Shown here piece after piece: positions 1-8,748 of a DNA stretch of 64,000 bases. The stretch comes from Martinezella miluonensis (GTDB lineage Bacteria > Pseudomonadota > Alphaproteobacteria > Rhizobiales > Rhizobiaceae): positions 1-64,000 of the forward strand of contig NZ_FMAH01000002.1 in the NCBI RefSeq assembly GCF_900094545.1, given 5' to 3'. The position numbers were made by a program, and so were the translations under genes. Within the stretch, counting starts at the first letter, position 1. Each line of letters opens with the position of its first letter. The notes under the pieces were generated by a model. It saw only the letters and a program-made list of their open reading frames with translations. It was not told where the DNA came from and ran no database searches.

Positions 1-192
1 CCAATCGCGGTCACGGTAGCCGTTGCGCTGTGCAAGCCGCAGCGGGTTCTTCTCCCCGAACCCTGCACCCGTAGCCGAGCTGACCTCCAGCTCCATCAGC
101 CGTTCGGCCGCAAAGCCGATCATCTCACGCAACAAATCTGCGTCCGCACTCTTCTCAACAAGCGAACGCACGTTCATCATGTCATCGGTCAT
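1..192 (-). CDS. IS256-family transposase, N-terminal part (cut by window edge)
   Basis: Read leftward from an ATG at 192, an open frame of 64 codons runs off the left edge without a stop. It encodes the typical start of IS256/mutator transposases: a charged helix (MTDDMMNVRSLVEKSADADL), then a segment with EMIGFAAERLMELEV and the GEKNPLRLAQRNGYRDRDW stretch. In the family this precedes the DDE catalytic domain, which would lie outside the window. The promoter-proximal IS end should lie just right of 192, before the AraC fragment. Family assignment is by remembered motif resemblance; intactness cannot be judged from here. Confidence 0.85.
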   Translation of the reverse strand, partial: MTDDMMNVRSLVEKSADADLLREMIGFAAERLMELEVSSATGAGFGEKNPLRLAQRNGYRDRDW

Positions 193-286
193 CAGTGATC
201 TTTCCGTCAGGTTGTGTCTTGAACAACCCGACCCTAGCGGAAAACACTGATGGCCGCCCGCAAAGCCGATCACCCGCTACAGCGCT

Positions 287-535
287 ATGAAAAGCGCGCG
301 GGCGCTCGGCTTTGCTATCTTCCGTCACCTACACCACGTGCCGGGACACAATCAAACGCCATATCGTTGGGTGACAGAATATCGCATAGCGAAAGTCAAG
401 GAATTGCTCCTCGCCGGTGACGCAATGTCGGATGTCGCAATGAAATGCGGCTTCGCAGATCAAAGTCATATGACGCGTACGTTTCAGGGGGTTACCGGTG
501 AAACACCCGGAAAGTGGAGGGGACGGCATCGATAG
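287..535 (+). pseudogene. AraC-family regulator, C-terminal fragment
   Basis: The translation holds the second half of an AraC DNA-binding domain: QTPYRWVTEYRIAKVKELLL, then the second helix-turn-helix (MSDVAMKCGFADQSHMTRTF) and the closing GETPGKW. The sensor domain and first HTH helices are missing, and upstream sequence runs straight into the IS256 element. About 80 residues remain of a family that is normally 250-330 residues. The likely cause is truncation by IS insertion or an IS-mediated deletion. The first residues of the open frame do not fit the family, so the true homology begins around position 310. No function is expected. Confidence 0.7.
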
Positions 536-689
536 GCTTTGCAGCCATCAAGGTGAAATCAGTGAACATCGGCTGCCCACTGATTTCATGTCGCATCTTC
601 GCACTATGCCATCGTCGAAAACCACTATTCAAATAGAGTGGCCTACCTGATAGCCATCAATATGTGACGAAACGAATTACTTCTCGACA

Positions 690-1373
690 TTAATCGTGTG
701 TCTGCGGCACCTGATATTCCGGCAGTATAGTTGGTGGTCTGTGGTGAACCATTGTTGCAGCGTATTCTACTCCGACACCGTATGCACCACCATGGGTCTT
801 TACGATGTCCATCACAGCAGGATATGTGTCTTTGTTAGCCCAGTCACGCTGCCATTCCAGCATCACCTGTAAAGCCGTAACGGGCTTCACACCAACCTGG
901 ATCAAACGCTGCATGGCGTTATTGTGTGCAAGCGCACTGACGTCGCCGCAACAATCTTCGACCACGTAAACTTCATAACCGTCATGGATAGCCTGAATCG
1001 ATGGAAGCGTGACGCAAATTTGGGTCCACAGGCCGGACATGACAATCTTTTTCTTGCCCGTCTTCTCAATGGCAGCAACGAAATTCTTGTCATCCCAGGA
1101 ATTCATGCTGGAGCGCTCGACCAGAGGAAGATCGGGATATACAGATTTGATCTGAGGCCAGATCTTGCCGCTGAATGACTCCGTTTCAACTGTCGAAAGA
1201 ACGACAGGCAGGTCGAACACTTTGGCTGCCTTTGCTAGGATCATGTTGTTATTGATAATCGATTGGCGATCATGACTGGTCACACCGAATAGCATCTGCG
1301 GCTGAAGATCGATGAGAGTTACGACGCAATTTTCCGGCGTCAGTAGTCCTTTTTCGCTACGCGCTTTGAGCAT
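690..1373 (-). CDS. isochorismatase-like cysteine hydrolase (YcaC-type)
   Basis: A 227-residue cytoplasmic alpha/beta hydrolase of the isochorismatase-like superfamily. The nucleophile is expected at Cys120 in GLWTQICV, and the general acid at Asp22 in LIDLQPQ; a Lys completes the triad in this family. Length matches YcaC-type hydrolases, which are larger than nicotinamidases. Substrates of YcaC enzymes are generally unknown, so amide or ester hydrolysis is all that can be inferred. It stands alone between an IS-damaged AraC gene and a non-coding stretch. It shares extended similarity (SMNSWDD, LEWQRDWA, SGLWT) with the hydrolase at 12967-13653, so the two are paralogues. A purine-rich RBS lies just upstream of the ATG. 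Confidence 0.88.
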   Translation of the reverse strand: MLKARSEKGLLTPENCVVTLIDLQPQMLFGVTSHDRQSIINNNMILAKAAKVFDLPVVLSTVETESFSGKIWPQIKSVYPDLPLVERSSMNSWDDKNFVAAIEKTGKKKIVMSGLWTQICVTLPSIQAIHDGYEVYVVEDCCGDVSALAHNNAMQRLIQVGVKPVTALQVMLEWQRDWANKDTYPAVMDIVKTHGGAYGVGVEYAATMVHHRPPTILPEYQVPQTHD

Positions 1374-1843
1374 CTCTGCCTCCTGAATTGGAAATTAAAG
1401 TTCAGGCACTTCCACGCGTGCTCGAGTTCGATCATGTGGAATATAGCCTAGCTGGTATCTGCACTTACTAGCCAAGGATGGCTGACTTGGATGGTGCAGT
1501 GATAGAAGAAAAGAGAGAAATTTGGCTATTTTCGTTTAATTGATGCGGTCGATGCCTGAGAGGTTGGAAGGTTTCATGTGCCGCGGCTTAGAACCGTTGT
1601 TCGAAGGTGATCTCAGACGAGACATGCTCCCGTCATTCAAAGGATCAGTGTTGGGAACTTTCAGCTAGTCGCTGCTTATCTAACCTCGAAAAGCGAGTTG
1701 GCTGGATCCTTCAGCAGGCAATGGCGATCAAACACAATGTGCCCAATGCCTGCCCATTCTCGCGTTGCATCGGGCATCATGCGACGGTAACTCGCCTCAC
1801 CCGGCTGCTTGACGGGCCGCGGAACATCTCCCCTATCCCAAAG
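1374..1843. other. no recognisable gene
   Basis: About 470 bases upstream of the hydrolase. Short open frames on both strands have no family signature or convincing codon bias. A sigma70-like pair (CTTGAC at 1808-1813 and CCTATC near 1832) lies at its right end and may drive the RNA candidate that follows. Confidence 0.5.
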
Positions 1844-2032
1844 TATTATTGCGACAGACCGCTGTATGATTTTCGTGTTCTCAAACATTCGCTAGTTTTG
1901 TTGTGTCTCCTGAACGGAGCACGGTAGCGACGCCCCTCCTTGTTACCAGTAACCTCGGTTCTCCCCTTCCCCGAGGCAGCGGACAATGGATCCGCTGGGC
2001 CGCCCAGTCCGCCTCTGGGCGGCCTCTTTTTT
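1844..2032 (+). ncRNA. candidate small RNA ending in an intrinsic terminator
   Basis: No protein gene can be supported here, yet a rhizobial sigma70-like promoter (CTTGAC, 17-19 base spacer, CTAT box at about 1832-1837) is followed about 190 bases later by a perfect intrinsic terminator. The interval has C-rich single-stranded-looking stretches (CCCCTCC, CTCCCCTTCCCC), of the anti-Shine-Dalgarno kind seen in several trans-acting alphaproteobacterial sRNAs. No known sRNA family could be assigned by eye. The alternative is that the terminator simply ends some lost transcript. Confidence 0.28.
1998..2032 (+). terminator. strong rho-independent terminator
   Basis: GGCCGCCCAG (1998-2007) pairs perfectly with CTGGGCGGCC (2015-2024) around a 7-base loop, followed by TCTTTTTT. 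The T-tract is on the + strand, so it ends rightward transcription, although no rightward protein gene lies upstream. Confidence 0.88.
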
Positions 2033-2154
2033 GCCGATACTGTGTGTTGTGCGGCACGGGCGATGGCGGCGGAGGTCGTATTTTCTGCCTAGCAGGTTTA
2101 TCCCTGACTGCCACGGCCAAAGGGTGCAAATTAAAGGCATCCCCCCCCGATCCC

Positions 2155-2455
2155 TCACGATCGGTTCAAGGACCTCAGTCCGGTATGAGCGGCGACATAT
2201 TGCTCACTGAAGGTATCCTGGGTCCACGCCGCATTCTTGCTACGATCGACCAGCGATACGATGGATGTCACCGCGAATGCGAGCGGCACAGAAAACAGCC
2301 CCGGATTGTCATAGGCAAAGGGGGCTGGGCCGAGTTTGAGAACGGTCGTCCAAACGCCTGGCCCAAGAGCAACCATGGACAGGGCACAGATCAATCCCGC
2401 AACCGACCCCGAAACGGCGCCAATCGTTGCCAGATTTCGCCAGGTAACGGTCTGG
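2155..2455 (-). pseudogene. cation/acetate symporter (ActP-like), C-terminal remnant
   Basis: Minus-strand translation from about 2455 gives a membrane-like stretch (GAVSGSVAGLICALSMVALG) and then PAPFAYDNPGLFSVPLAFA, SLVDRSKNAAW and FSEQYVAAHTG. These match the end of sodium:solute symporters of the ActP/VC_2705 type, which bring acetate or similar acids in with Na+. Only about 100 of some 550 residues remain, ending at a TGA at 2155. Upstream of 2455 the similarity stops, so this is a decayed gene and not a short transporter. Confidence 0.65.
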
Positions 2456-2825
2456 GATCTCCATGCAGCGATTTTCTATCTCAGCGTCAGAGAATTTATC
2501 TCCAATCTCCCTGTCGAGGACACTAACGGCGTGGTTGACATGGAATTGGGATTTTTCTTTCCGGCATCGACCCGATGCCTGGAACGAGGCGAGCAATAGT
2601 CAAACCTGCTGGACCTCGTATCGGATATCGCAGAGACGACCACTTCCGCATGATCAAACGGCGCGCGTGGCCAGTCATTGGGAACGACCCCGACTGATTT
2701 GCTGCTTTTTCATCACTCGGACATTGCTAGCCCTTTATGACTCGACTTTCGGCCGGACCACGAGGCCCTTTCAGATCTGCTAGAAGCGCTGTTCGATTGT
2801 CGAGGCGGCCGGCTTGGCCTTGCTC
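2456..2825. other. no recognisable gene
   Basis: About 370 bases between the actP remnant and the acetyltransferase. Open frames on both strands are short and resemble no family known to me. It may be further decayed actP or flanking DNA. Confidence 0.5.
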
Positions 2826-3158
2826 TCATCCGTCAACGACGTCGCTATACTCCAGGTGGCGAGCGTACCACGCCGCCATAAAGGGGCATCGAAGAACGAC
2901 CTTCCGCTTGCTTTCCCTGACAATGTCAAAGACACCTTTCGCAAGCTGTGATCCGATGCCGCGACCCGACAACTCCTGAGGAACTTCCGTGTGAATAAGG
3001 ACAAGGCGGCCGTCCTCGATACGATAACTGGCATAAGCCAAGCCGCCCTCGACCGCCAATTCGAAACGATGCAATTCCGGGCGCTCTATGACTGTATTGC
3101 TCACGGCTGTTTGCCTTTCTGCTGCGCGCGCTTCCATAAGGTAACTGTCTCTTTCCAT
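2826..3158 (-). CDS. small GNAT-like N-acetyltransferase (YjdJ type)
   Basis: A 110-residue protein with the short acetyltransferase fold of the YjdJ/GCN5-related group. The acetyl-CoA pyrophosphate loop is visible as ELSGRGIGSQLAKGVFD (about residues 62-78), preceded by the strand LVLIHTEVP and followed by VVLRCPFMAAWYARH, the usual end of this group. The substrate is unknown. The start is uncertain: an ATG seven codons inside (3137) is also possible, and neither has a strong RBS. It lies 33 bases downstream of the cNMP-binding/reductase fusion on the same strand, so the two may be cotranscribed. Confidence 0.8.
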   Translation of the reverse strand: MERDSYLMEARAAERQTAVSNTVIERPELHRFELAVEGGLAYASYRIEDGRLVLIHTEVPQELSGRGIGSQLAKGVFDIVRESKRKVVLRCPFMAAWYARHLEYSDVVDG

Positions 3159-3191
3159 CGTGCCGACTTCAACTGCCGGTAGACCAGCGCC

Positions 3192-4844
3192 TTAGCCGGC
3201 CTGCTGCAGAAACTGATGGATCGAATGAACGACTACGGATCCTTCACCCACTGCGGAAGCTACCCGTTTGATCGAGCCCGCGCGGACGTCACCGACGGCA
3301 AAGATGCCGGGGCGCGAGGTCGCATAGGGTACAGTGGCCAGATTGTCAGCGCCGGCAAAACCAGTCATGACGAAACCATTGTGATCGAGATCGAGGCATC
3401 CGTTGAGCCATGCCGTATTGGGCTCCGCACCGATCATGACAAAAAGGTGCGAAGCGGACAGACACGTCGCCTTCCCCGTTCGCCGGTCGCGCCAGTGAAT
3501 ATCTTCAAGGGCATCACCTCCAAGCAGGGCTAGGATTTCACATTCCGTATGGACGGTTATGCGCGGCGAGCTATTGATCCGCTGGACGAGATAGTCTGAC
3601 ATCGTTACCGCAATGTCTCGTCTAAGAAGCATATGAACGTGGCGCGCCATGCGCGAGAGATAAATCGCTGCCTGCCCGGCCGCATTTCCGCCGCCAACGA
3701 TCACGACCTCTTGGTTCTGGCAGATCCGGGCTTCCATGGCCGTTGCGGCATAGTGGACACCCTGCCCCTCGAAACGTTCGTAGCCGGGTACATTCAACCG
3801 GCGATACCGCGCTCCCGTCGCAACGACAATCGTTTTCGTGCGGATCGTCTTGCCGTCTTCAAGCGTCAGCAGGTAGGGATGCGTGGAACAGTCGGCACTC
3901 ACAACAGCACGAGACACAACGATGCGCGCACCAAACTTTTGCGCCTGAATATGCGCGCGGCCGGAAAGTGCCTGGCCGGAAATGCCGGTCGGGAAGCCGA
4001 GATAATTCTCGATCTTTGAGGATGTTCCGGCTTGTCCACCCGGCGCCAGAGGCTCGAACACGATGGTACGCAGCCCTTCGGAAGCCGCGTAGACGGCTGC
4101 AGCAAGTCCTGCAGGTCCCGCCCCGGCAATCGCTACGTCATAAACAATATCCGCCTCTGGCGGCTCGGCAATGCCAAGGCAATCGGCAAGTTCGTGATAG
4201 GTCGGATTGCGCAGCAGCAATCCGTCGGCTCCAATGACTGCAGGAAGATCCTCTACCCCCAGACCAAACCGGGCCGTCATTTCATCTGCGGCAGGATCAT
4301 CCCCGATCGCGGCCTGCTCGACTGGATAGCCATTACGCGTCAGGAAGGTTTGTAGCCGCATGAAGTCACGGTTTTCAGGTCGACCAAGCAGAAATACGCC
4401 ACCGCGCCCGTGCTTGATGAACCCGACGCGGCGCAGGATAAAGGCGCGCATGATGATTTCGCTGATATCCGGTTCGCCGGTCAGGAATGCCCGGAAGTCG
4501 GCATTGGCAATTCGCAGGACGCGTGTTCCCGCATCCGCAATTCCCGTCAGCAGGATTTTCTTCGTATTGAACAGGTTTTGTTCGCCGGTAAACTGTCCAC
4601 TTTCGTAGGTATAGAGCTGCTCTTGCCCGCCCCGGATATCATCGAAGGTGATCCGTACCCTACCGTCAAGGACGAGGAAGAAATCGATAGCCCGATCTCC
4701 GCGCGCGAAGAGAACGCGATCCTCGACGTAATGCTCCTCGCTGCCGTAGGCGCGTACCCGGGCGATCATCTCTTCGGACAAGTGGGGAAAGGTTTGCGCT
4801 GTGCGGTGCCACGGATCGGTGGGATCGATGACCGGATCATCCAT
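3192..4844 (-). CDS. cNMP-binding / thioredoxin-like / thioredoxin-reductase-like fusion flavoprotein
   Basis: A 550-residue three-part protein. Residues about 15-135 form a cyclic-nucleotide-binding (CAP effector) domain, and about 145-215 a thioredoxin-like domain. Residues 235-550 form a pyridine-nucleotide-disulfide oxidoreductase with the FAD motif GAGPAG (241-246), the NAD(P)H motif GGGNAAG (384-390) and the terminal AVGDVRAG FAD contact. The redox CxxC of thioredoxin reductase (usually CATC) reads YAATAMEA at 365-372, so both cysteines are gone and disulfide reduction by the usual route is impossible. It probably transfers electrons elsewhere or acts as a sensor. The ATG at 4844 was chosen over one 17 codons upstream because a GGGGGA RBS sits just before it. 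Confidence 0.9.
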   Translation of the reverse strand: MDDPVIDPTDPWHRTAQTFPHLSEEMIARVRAYGSEEHYVEDRVLFARGDRAIDFFLVLDGRVRITFDDIRGGQEQLYTYESGQFTGEQNLFNTKKILLTGIADAGTRVLRIANADFRAFLTGEPDISEIIMRAFILRRVGFIKHGRGGVFLLGRPENRDFMRLQTFLTRNGYPVEQAAIGDDPAADEMTARFGLGVEDLPAVIGADGLLLRNPTYHELADCLGIAEPPEADIVYDVAIAGAGPAGLAAAVYAASEGLRTIVFEPLAPGGQAGTSSKIENYLGFPTGISGQALSGRAHIQAQKFGARIVVSRAVVSADCSTHPYLLTLEDGKTIRTKTIVVATGARYRRLNVPGYERFEGQGVHYAATAMEARICQNQEVVIVGGGNAAGQAAIYLSRMARHVHMLLRRDIAVTMSDYLVQRINSSPRITVHTECEILALLGGDALEDIHWRDRRTGKATCLSASHLFVMIGAEPNTAWLNGCLDLDHNGFVMTGFAGADNLATVPYATSRPGIFAVGDVRAGSIKRVASAVGEGSVVVHSIHQFLQQAG

Positions 4845-5119
4845 ATGCGTGTTCCCCCGACAGGGCCAAAGAGCGGCGTTGAAATCCACCTGCATCTAAT
4901 ACAGGCTTGAAGCTCTATCTTGAAGCATCGCCTATAAGTTTGGACGGAAGGACTGAACAATTGGGCGGTGAAAACACTGCCCCCCGCCATCCGCATGCCC
5001 ATTTGCCCGTCTCCGCTCCGGCCGCACAAGGTGACACGAGGCCGCCCTCCTTGCGGACGACGCCAGCCGTCCGCTTGTCTTAACCGAATAAACCGCGGCC
5101 GTCGCAGCAAGACGTACAC

Positions 5120-5803
5120 TCAACCAATCGAGCAGGCACCAGTGCTACAATCTTCGTTCGACCCACTCGTCACGGGCGCCAGCGCGCGGCGCAGCACAGC
5201 TTCAAACACCTCCGCCGGCTGGGCGCCCGAAACGGTTTCTCCTGCGATCTCAAAATGGGGCACGCTGCGCACACCGTTCGTCAATACCGCATTTTCCTGA
5301 TTCCGCACCTGCTCCTCCCCCTCGTTCTTGCTGAGGAAAGCCAGAGCCTGTGCGCGATCCACGCCGTTTTCGGCAGCGATATCGGCAAGGACCTCGATAT
5401 CACCGACGTCGCGACCGCCTTCAAAATAAGCAGAGAAGATTGCCTCGGCAACCTGCGTTGCGCGCCCATGTTCCGCCGCAAGGAGCATTAGCCTGTGGGC
5501 GGCCAACGTGTTGGGCGTTCTGCGAATTGCCGCATAGTCGAAAGCTATGTCCTCACCGCGTGCTGCTTCAACCGTATGCTGGTCAAGCAACTGACTGCGT
5601 TCCCAACTGCCAAATTTGAGCGACCGATAGACCCTCCTATCCATTCCTTCCGCAGGCATATCAGGATTGAGCTCAAATGGCTGCCACTGGAGCTCGACAT
5701 TTGTTCCCTCGGGCAGTCCGGCCAGCGCTTTGTTGAGGCGCTGTTCGCCGATCAGGCACCAGGGGCAGATGAAATCGGACGTGATCTTAACGGTTATGGT
5801 CAT
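5120..5803 (-). CDS. DsbA-family oxidoreductase, FrnE-like
   Basis: A 227-residue thioredoxin-fold protein without a signal peptide, so cytoplasmic. The active site C13-P-W-C16 comes directly after the first strand (VKITSDFICPWC). FrnE-like features follow: LQWQPFELNPDMP, the helical insertion, and VRSVPHFEIAGETVSGAQP with the cis-proline loop SVP. A Cys-rich tail (EDCSTGACSIG) adds two more cysteines. FrnE proteins oxidise or isomerise thiols and are linked to polyketide enzymes or oxidative stress. The ATG at 5803 is preceded by AAAGGAG; an upstream in-frame ATG lacks an RBS. The gene is divergent from a LysR regulator at 5903, the likely controller. Confidence 0.93.
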   Translation of the reverse strand: MTITVKITSDFICPWCLIGEQRLNKALAGLPEGTNVELQWQPFELNPDMPAEGMDRRVYRSLKFGSWERSQLLDQHTVEAARGEDIAFDYAAIRRTPNTLAAHRLMLLAAEHGRATQVAEAIFSAYFEGGRDVGDIEVLADIAAENGVDRAQALAFLSKNEGEEQVRNQENAVLTNGVRSVPHFEIAGETVSGAQPAEVFEAVLRRALAPVTSGSNEDCSTGACSIG

Positions 5804-5902
5804 GAGTATGTCTCCTTTGACGACAGAATTTGGTTCTTTCCGCCGCAAATGATAATCCTGCATTTCTCGACATCTTCATTGCACAGGACGCAAAGACGAA
5901 AG

Positions 5903-6829
5903 ATGGATAAATTTGCCGCGCTCCGCGCATTCGTCGCTGTGGTCGATCATGGTGGGTTCGCACCGGCCGCTCGCCGGCATGGTGTGGCGCCTTCATCATT
6001 GACCCGACAGATCGACAGCCTCGAACAAACGCTCGGAACATTGCTGCTGAACCGCTCGACACGCAGCGTGACATTGACCGATGCCGGTCGGCGCTATCTG
6101 GAGGATGCCAGGCGCATTCTCGATGATCTGGAGAATGCAAATCGCGCCGTCAGCGAGGCAGGCGGCCCGCCCGGCGGCTTGTTAAGGCTGTCAATTCCCG
6201 TGGCTTTTGGCAGGCTGCATATCGGACCCGCCCTGCCAGTCTTTCTGAAGCGCTATCCCGACATGCGGCTCGATGTTTCGCTGACAGACACGGTCGTCAA
6301 TCTGGTCGAAGATCGCATCGATATCGCAATCCGCCTCGGCGCCCTCTCCACATCAAGTCTGATCGCTCGAAAACTTGCCCCCCATCGTCGCATCATATGC
6401 GCAAGCCCCGACTATATCGCCGAACGCGGCGCTCCCTCGACGCCACGGCAGCTTGCGGACCACAATTGCCTGCTCTTCGATTATCTCAGCGGCGATAACA
6501 GCTGGACGCTGACGCGGAACGGCGTCCACGAGCGCATTACTCTATCGGGCAATCTCAAGGCCAGCGGCTCGGAGCTCCTGCGGGAAGCGGCCATCGGCGG
6601 TGCCGGTCTAATCCTAATGCCGACCTGGCTGGTCGGCAGCGATATTGCGCAAGGACGTCTTGTTCCGCTGTTGGAGGACTGGACCGTCGGTCCAGGACCT
6701 GATGAAGGCGCCATCTGGGGTGTCTACTTGCCGAACAGACGCGGCTCCCGAAAAGTGAACTGTCTGTTGGACTTCCTTTCAGCCCATTTTGGGTCGCCAC
6801 CCTATTGGGATGCCTCCGTCCCCAAATGA
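5903..6829 (+). CDS. LysR-family transcriptional regulator
   Basis: A 308-residue LysR protein. Residues 1-60 form the winged HTH (FVAVVDHGGFAPAARRHGVA, then SSLTRQIDSLEQTLG and LLNRSTRSVTLTDAGRRYL). A linker helix and a two-lobed effector domain (about 90-295) follow. It belongs to the DsbA/aromatic-responsive subgroup that starts MDKFAALRAFV. It is transcribed away from the FrnE-like gene with about 100 bases between start codons, the usual arrangement for a LysR gene and its target. The downstream FAD monooxygenase, on the same strand about 100 bases later, could be a second target. Confidence 0.93.
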   Translation: MDKFAALRAFVAVVDHGGFAPAARRHGVAPSSLTRQIDSLEQTLGTLLLNRSTRSVTLTDAGRRYLEDARRILDDLENANRAVSEAGGPPGGLLRLSIPVAFGRLHIGPALPVFLKRYPDMRLDVSLTDTVVNLVEDRIDIAIRLGALSTSSLIARKLAPHRRIICASPDYIAERGAPSTPRQLADHNCLLFDYLSGDNSWTLTRNGVHERITLSGNLKASGSELLREAAIGGAGLILMPTWLVGSDIAQGRLVPLLEDWTVGPGPDEGAIWGVYLPNRRGSRKVNCLLDFLSAHFGSPPYWDASVPK

Positions 6830-6932
6830 GCGGCGTCTTTGCATGAACAGCAAAGATGATCGCAGTTTTTTATAGATTATCTTTAGCACCGCAAAGCCTC
6901 ATCTTGGTGACATCAAGCCAAGGAGACATGCT

Positions 6933-8126
6933 GTGCAAGAAACACTTCTATCCGCCAACAGTCAAAGCAGTAAGCCACTCCGCGCGATCGTCATCGGGGG
7001 ATCGCTTGGTGGTCTTTTCACCGGCAACATGCTGCGTAGTATCGGCTGGGAGGTCGATATTTTCGAGCGCTCCCCCCGTGATCTCGACAGTCGCGGCGGC
7101 GGCATTGTCCTTCAGCCTGACGTCGTCGAGGTTTTTCGCCGCATTGGCGTCAATATCGGCGCTTCGGCTCTTGGCGTGCAATCCCGCCACAGGACAGTTT
7201 TCAGGCCGGACGGAACGATTCAGTCGAAACAGATTGCCCCGCAGACTCAGACCTCCTGGTCACTGATCTATACCAAGCTGAAGGCCGCATTCGGGGATGA
7301 GCATTATCATCAAGGCAAAGTGCTGGTGCGGATCGAACAGGATATGCCGGCCGGGACCGTTACGGCAATCTTTGAGGACGGCACGCGAAAGACCGGCGAC
7401 CTGCTTATCGGCGCCGACGGCGGAAATTCAACGGTCCGCAGTCTTTATTGGCCTCAGCTGCAACCACGTTATGCCGGATATGTCGCCTGGCGCGGCCTTT
7501 TGGCCGAACATGAAATGCCACCAGTCTCGCACGATACATTGCTCGGCGATTTCGGCTTTGCCAACAATAGGGGATCTCACATTCTCGGCTATCTCGTCCC
7601 GGGGGTTCAGAACGATATCCGCCCCGGCCATCGGATATACAATTGGGTCTGGTATCGGGTGATCGACGCGTCGCTGCTCACCGAAGTGATGACCGATCGC
7701 AACGGACTTGATCGTGGCTATGCCGTCCCGGAGGGTTTGTTGGCGGCTCGTTGGGTCGAGCGTCTCAACAAGGAAGCGTCCGAGCTTCTTCCACCTGGCT
7801 TCCGGGAAGTTGTCCAGGCTACCCCGCAACCCTTCGTGCAGGCAATCCGAGACCTTGCCTCCAATCGGATGGTCGCCGGCCGCGTCATCATTCTTGGCGA
7901 TGCCGCATCAATTCCGCGGCCGCACACGGCAGCAAGCACCTCGAAGGCGGCGGCCAACGCACTTGCCCTCGCCGCTGAATTGGCAGTTTCTGGCAACGAT
8001 ATCGATGCTGCACTTGCCCGCTGGGAACCACAGCAAGTGATGTTCGGCAAGTATCTGGAAACACAAGGCTCGGCGACCGGCGACTACCTGCTGTTTCACC
8101 GTCTGCCGGTTGATGCGGTCGGCTAG
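6933..8126 (+). CDS. FAD-dependent monooxygenase (PHBH fold)
   Basis: A 397-residue flavoprotein hydroxylase. Visible motifs are the N-terminal dinucleotide fold IVIGGSLGGLFTGNML (GGSLGG at about 22-27), the arginine-containing GGGIVLQPD stretch, the DG motif LLIGADGGNSTVR, and the GD motif RVIILGDAASIPRPHTAAS. Such enzymes hydroxylate aromatic or heteroaromatic rings using NAD(P)H and O2. The overall pattern recalls 2,6-dihydroxypyridine 3-monooxygenase-like proteins, but the substrate is not certain. The start is a GTG at 6933 with AAGGAG seven bases upstream; an out-of-frame ATG at 6928 would be wrong. It follows a LysR gene on the same strand. Confidence 0.9.
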   Translation: MQETLLSANSQSSKPLRAIVIGGSLGGLFTGNMLRSIGWEVDIFERSPRDLDSRGGGIVLQPDVVEVFRRIGVNIGASALGVQSRHRTVFRPDGTIQSKQIAPQTQTSWSLIYTKLKAAFGDEHYHQGKVLVRIEQDMPAGTVTAIFEDGTRKTGDLLIGADGGNSTVRSLYWPQLQPRYAGYVAWRGLLAEHEMPPVSHDTLLGDFGFANNRGSHILGYLVPGVQNDIRPGHRIYNWVWYRVIDASLLTEVMTDRNGLDRGYAVPEGLLAARWVERLNKEASELLPPGFREVVQATPQPFVQAIRDLASNRMVAGRVIILGDAASIPRPHTAASTSKAAANALALAAELAVSGNDIDAALARWEPQQVMFGKYLETQGSATGDYLLFHRLPVDAVG

Positions 8127-8167
8127 GACGCAATCACCGGCGCCCCCCGGGCGACACATACCATCGT

Positions 8168-8554
8168 ATGATTGCGGACAGGTGGATATGCGAATATTTT
8201 GATGTGGAAATGACGGAAGTTCGATGGCTCAAGGAGATCTCTTCACCGGTGGAAAACGGCTGTACGCATGTGCTTCTGGTAAAAAACGTTACACCAAAAT
8301 CACTCGGCTGCGAGGAGTGCCTTGCGGAAGGGCGACCATGGGTACATCTGAGGCTTTGCCGCGAATGTGGCCATGTCGGGTGTTGCGACCAATCACAAGG
8401 GAAACATGCGACTCGCCACTTTCATGAGACGAGCCACCCGATCATAGAAGGATATGATCCGCCGGAGGGCTGGGGATGGTGCTATATCGACCAGTCCTTC
8501 GTCGAGCTTCCCAATGAGACGCCGCAAACCGGCCCAATACCCCGCTTCTATTGA
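8168..8554 (+). CDS. UBP-type zinc-finger protein
   Basis: A 128-residue protein that is almost entirely one ZnF-UBP domain. Candidate zinc ligands run in the family order: C32, H34, C48, C51, C64, C67, C72, H80, H84, H86 and H90, in WVHLRLCRECGHVGCCDQS and GKHATRHFHETSHPII. The tail EGWGWCYIDQSF is typical of bacterial members. In eukaryotes this fold binds the ubiquitin C-terminus; bacteria lack ubiquitin, and the bacterial role is unknown. The start could also be the ATG at 8210, since neither has a clear RBS. It lies 40 bases after the monooxygenase. Confidence 0.88.
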   Translation: MIADRWICEYFDVEMTEVRWLKEISSPVENGCTHVLLVKNVTPKSLGCEECLAEGRPWVHLRLCRECGHVGCCDQSQGKHATRHFHETSHPIIEGYDPPEGWGWCYIDQSFVELPNETPQTGPIPRFY

Positions 8555-8748
8555 TGCTAGCAACTGCGACACTCCCTGCAGGGAAAAATCGAGACGGCTG
8601 AGGAAGTCTGGGGAAAGGCGACTGGGCCTACGGCCGGTTCAATTTATCTCCGGACAACGATCAGGAATTCATCCCGCTGTCTCATTGAGAGCGGTCGCCG
8701 GCGAATTGAGTTCGCCTGCGATCGAAAAGAAAAGAAGAAGAACGGATA

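Noticed and set aside
1903..2526. A 207-codon + strand open frame.
   Set aside because: It runs through the intrinsic terminator and antisense to the actP remnant, and its protein has no family resemblance.
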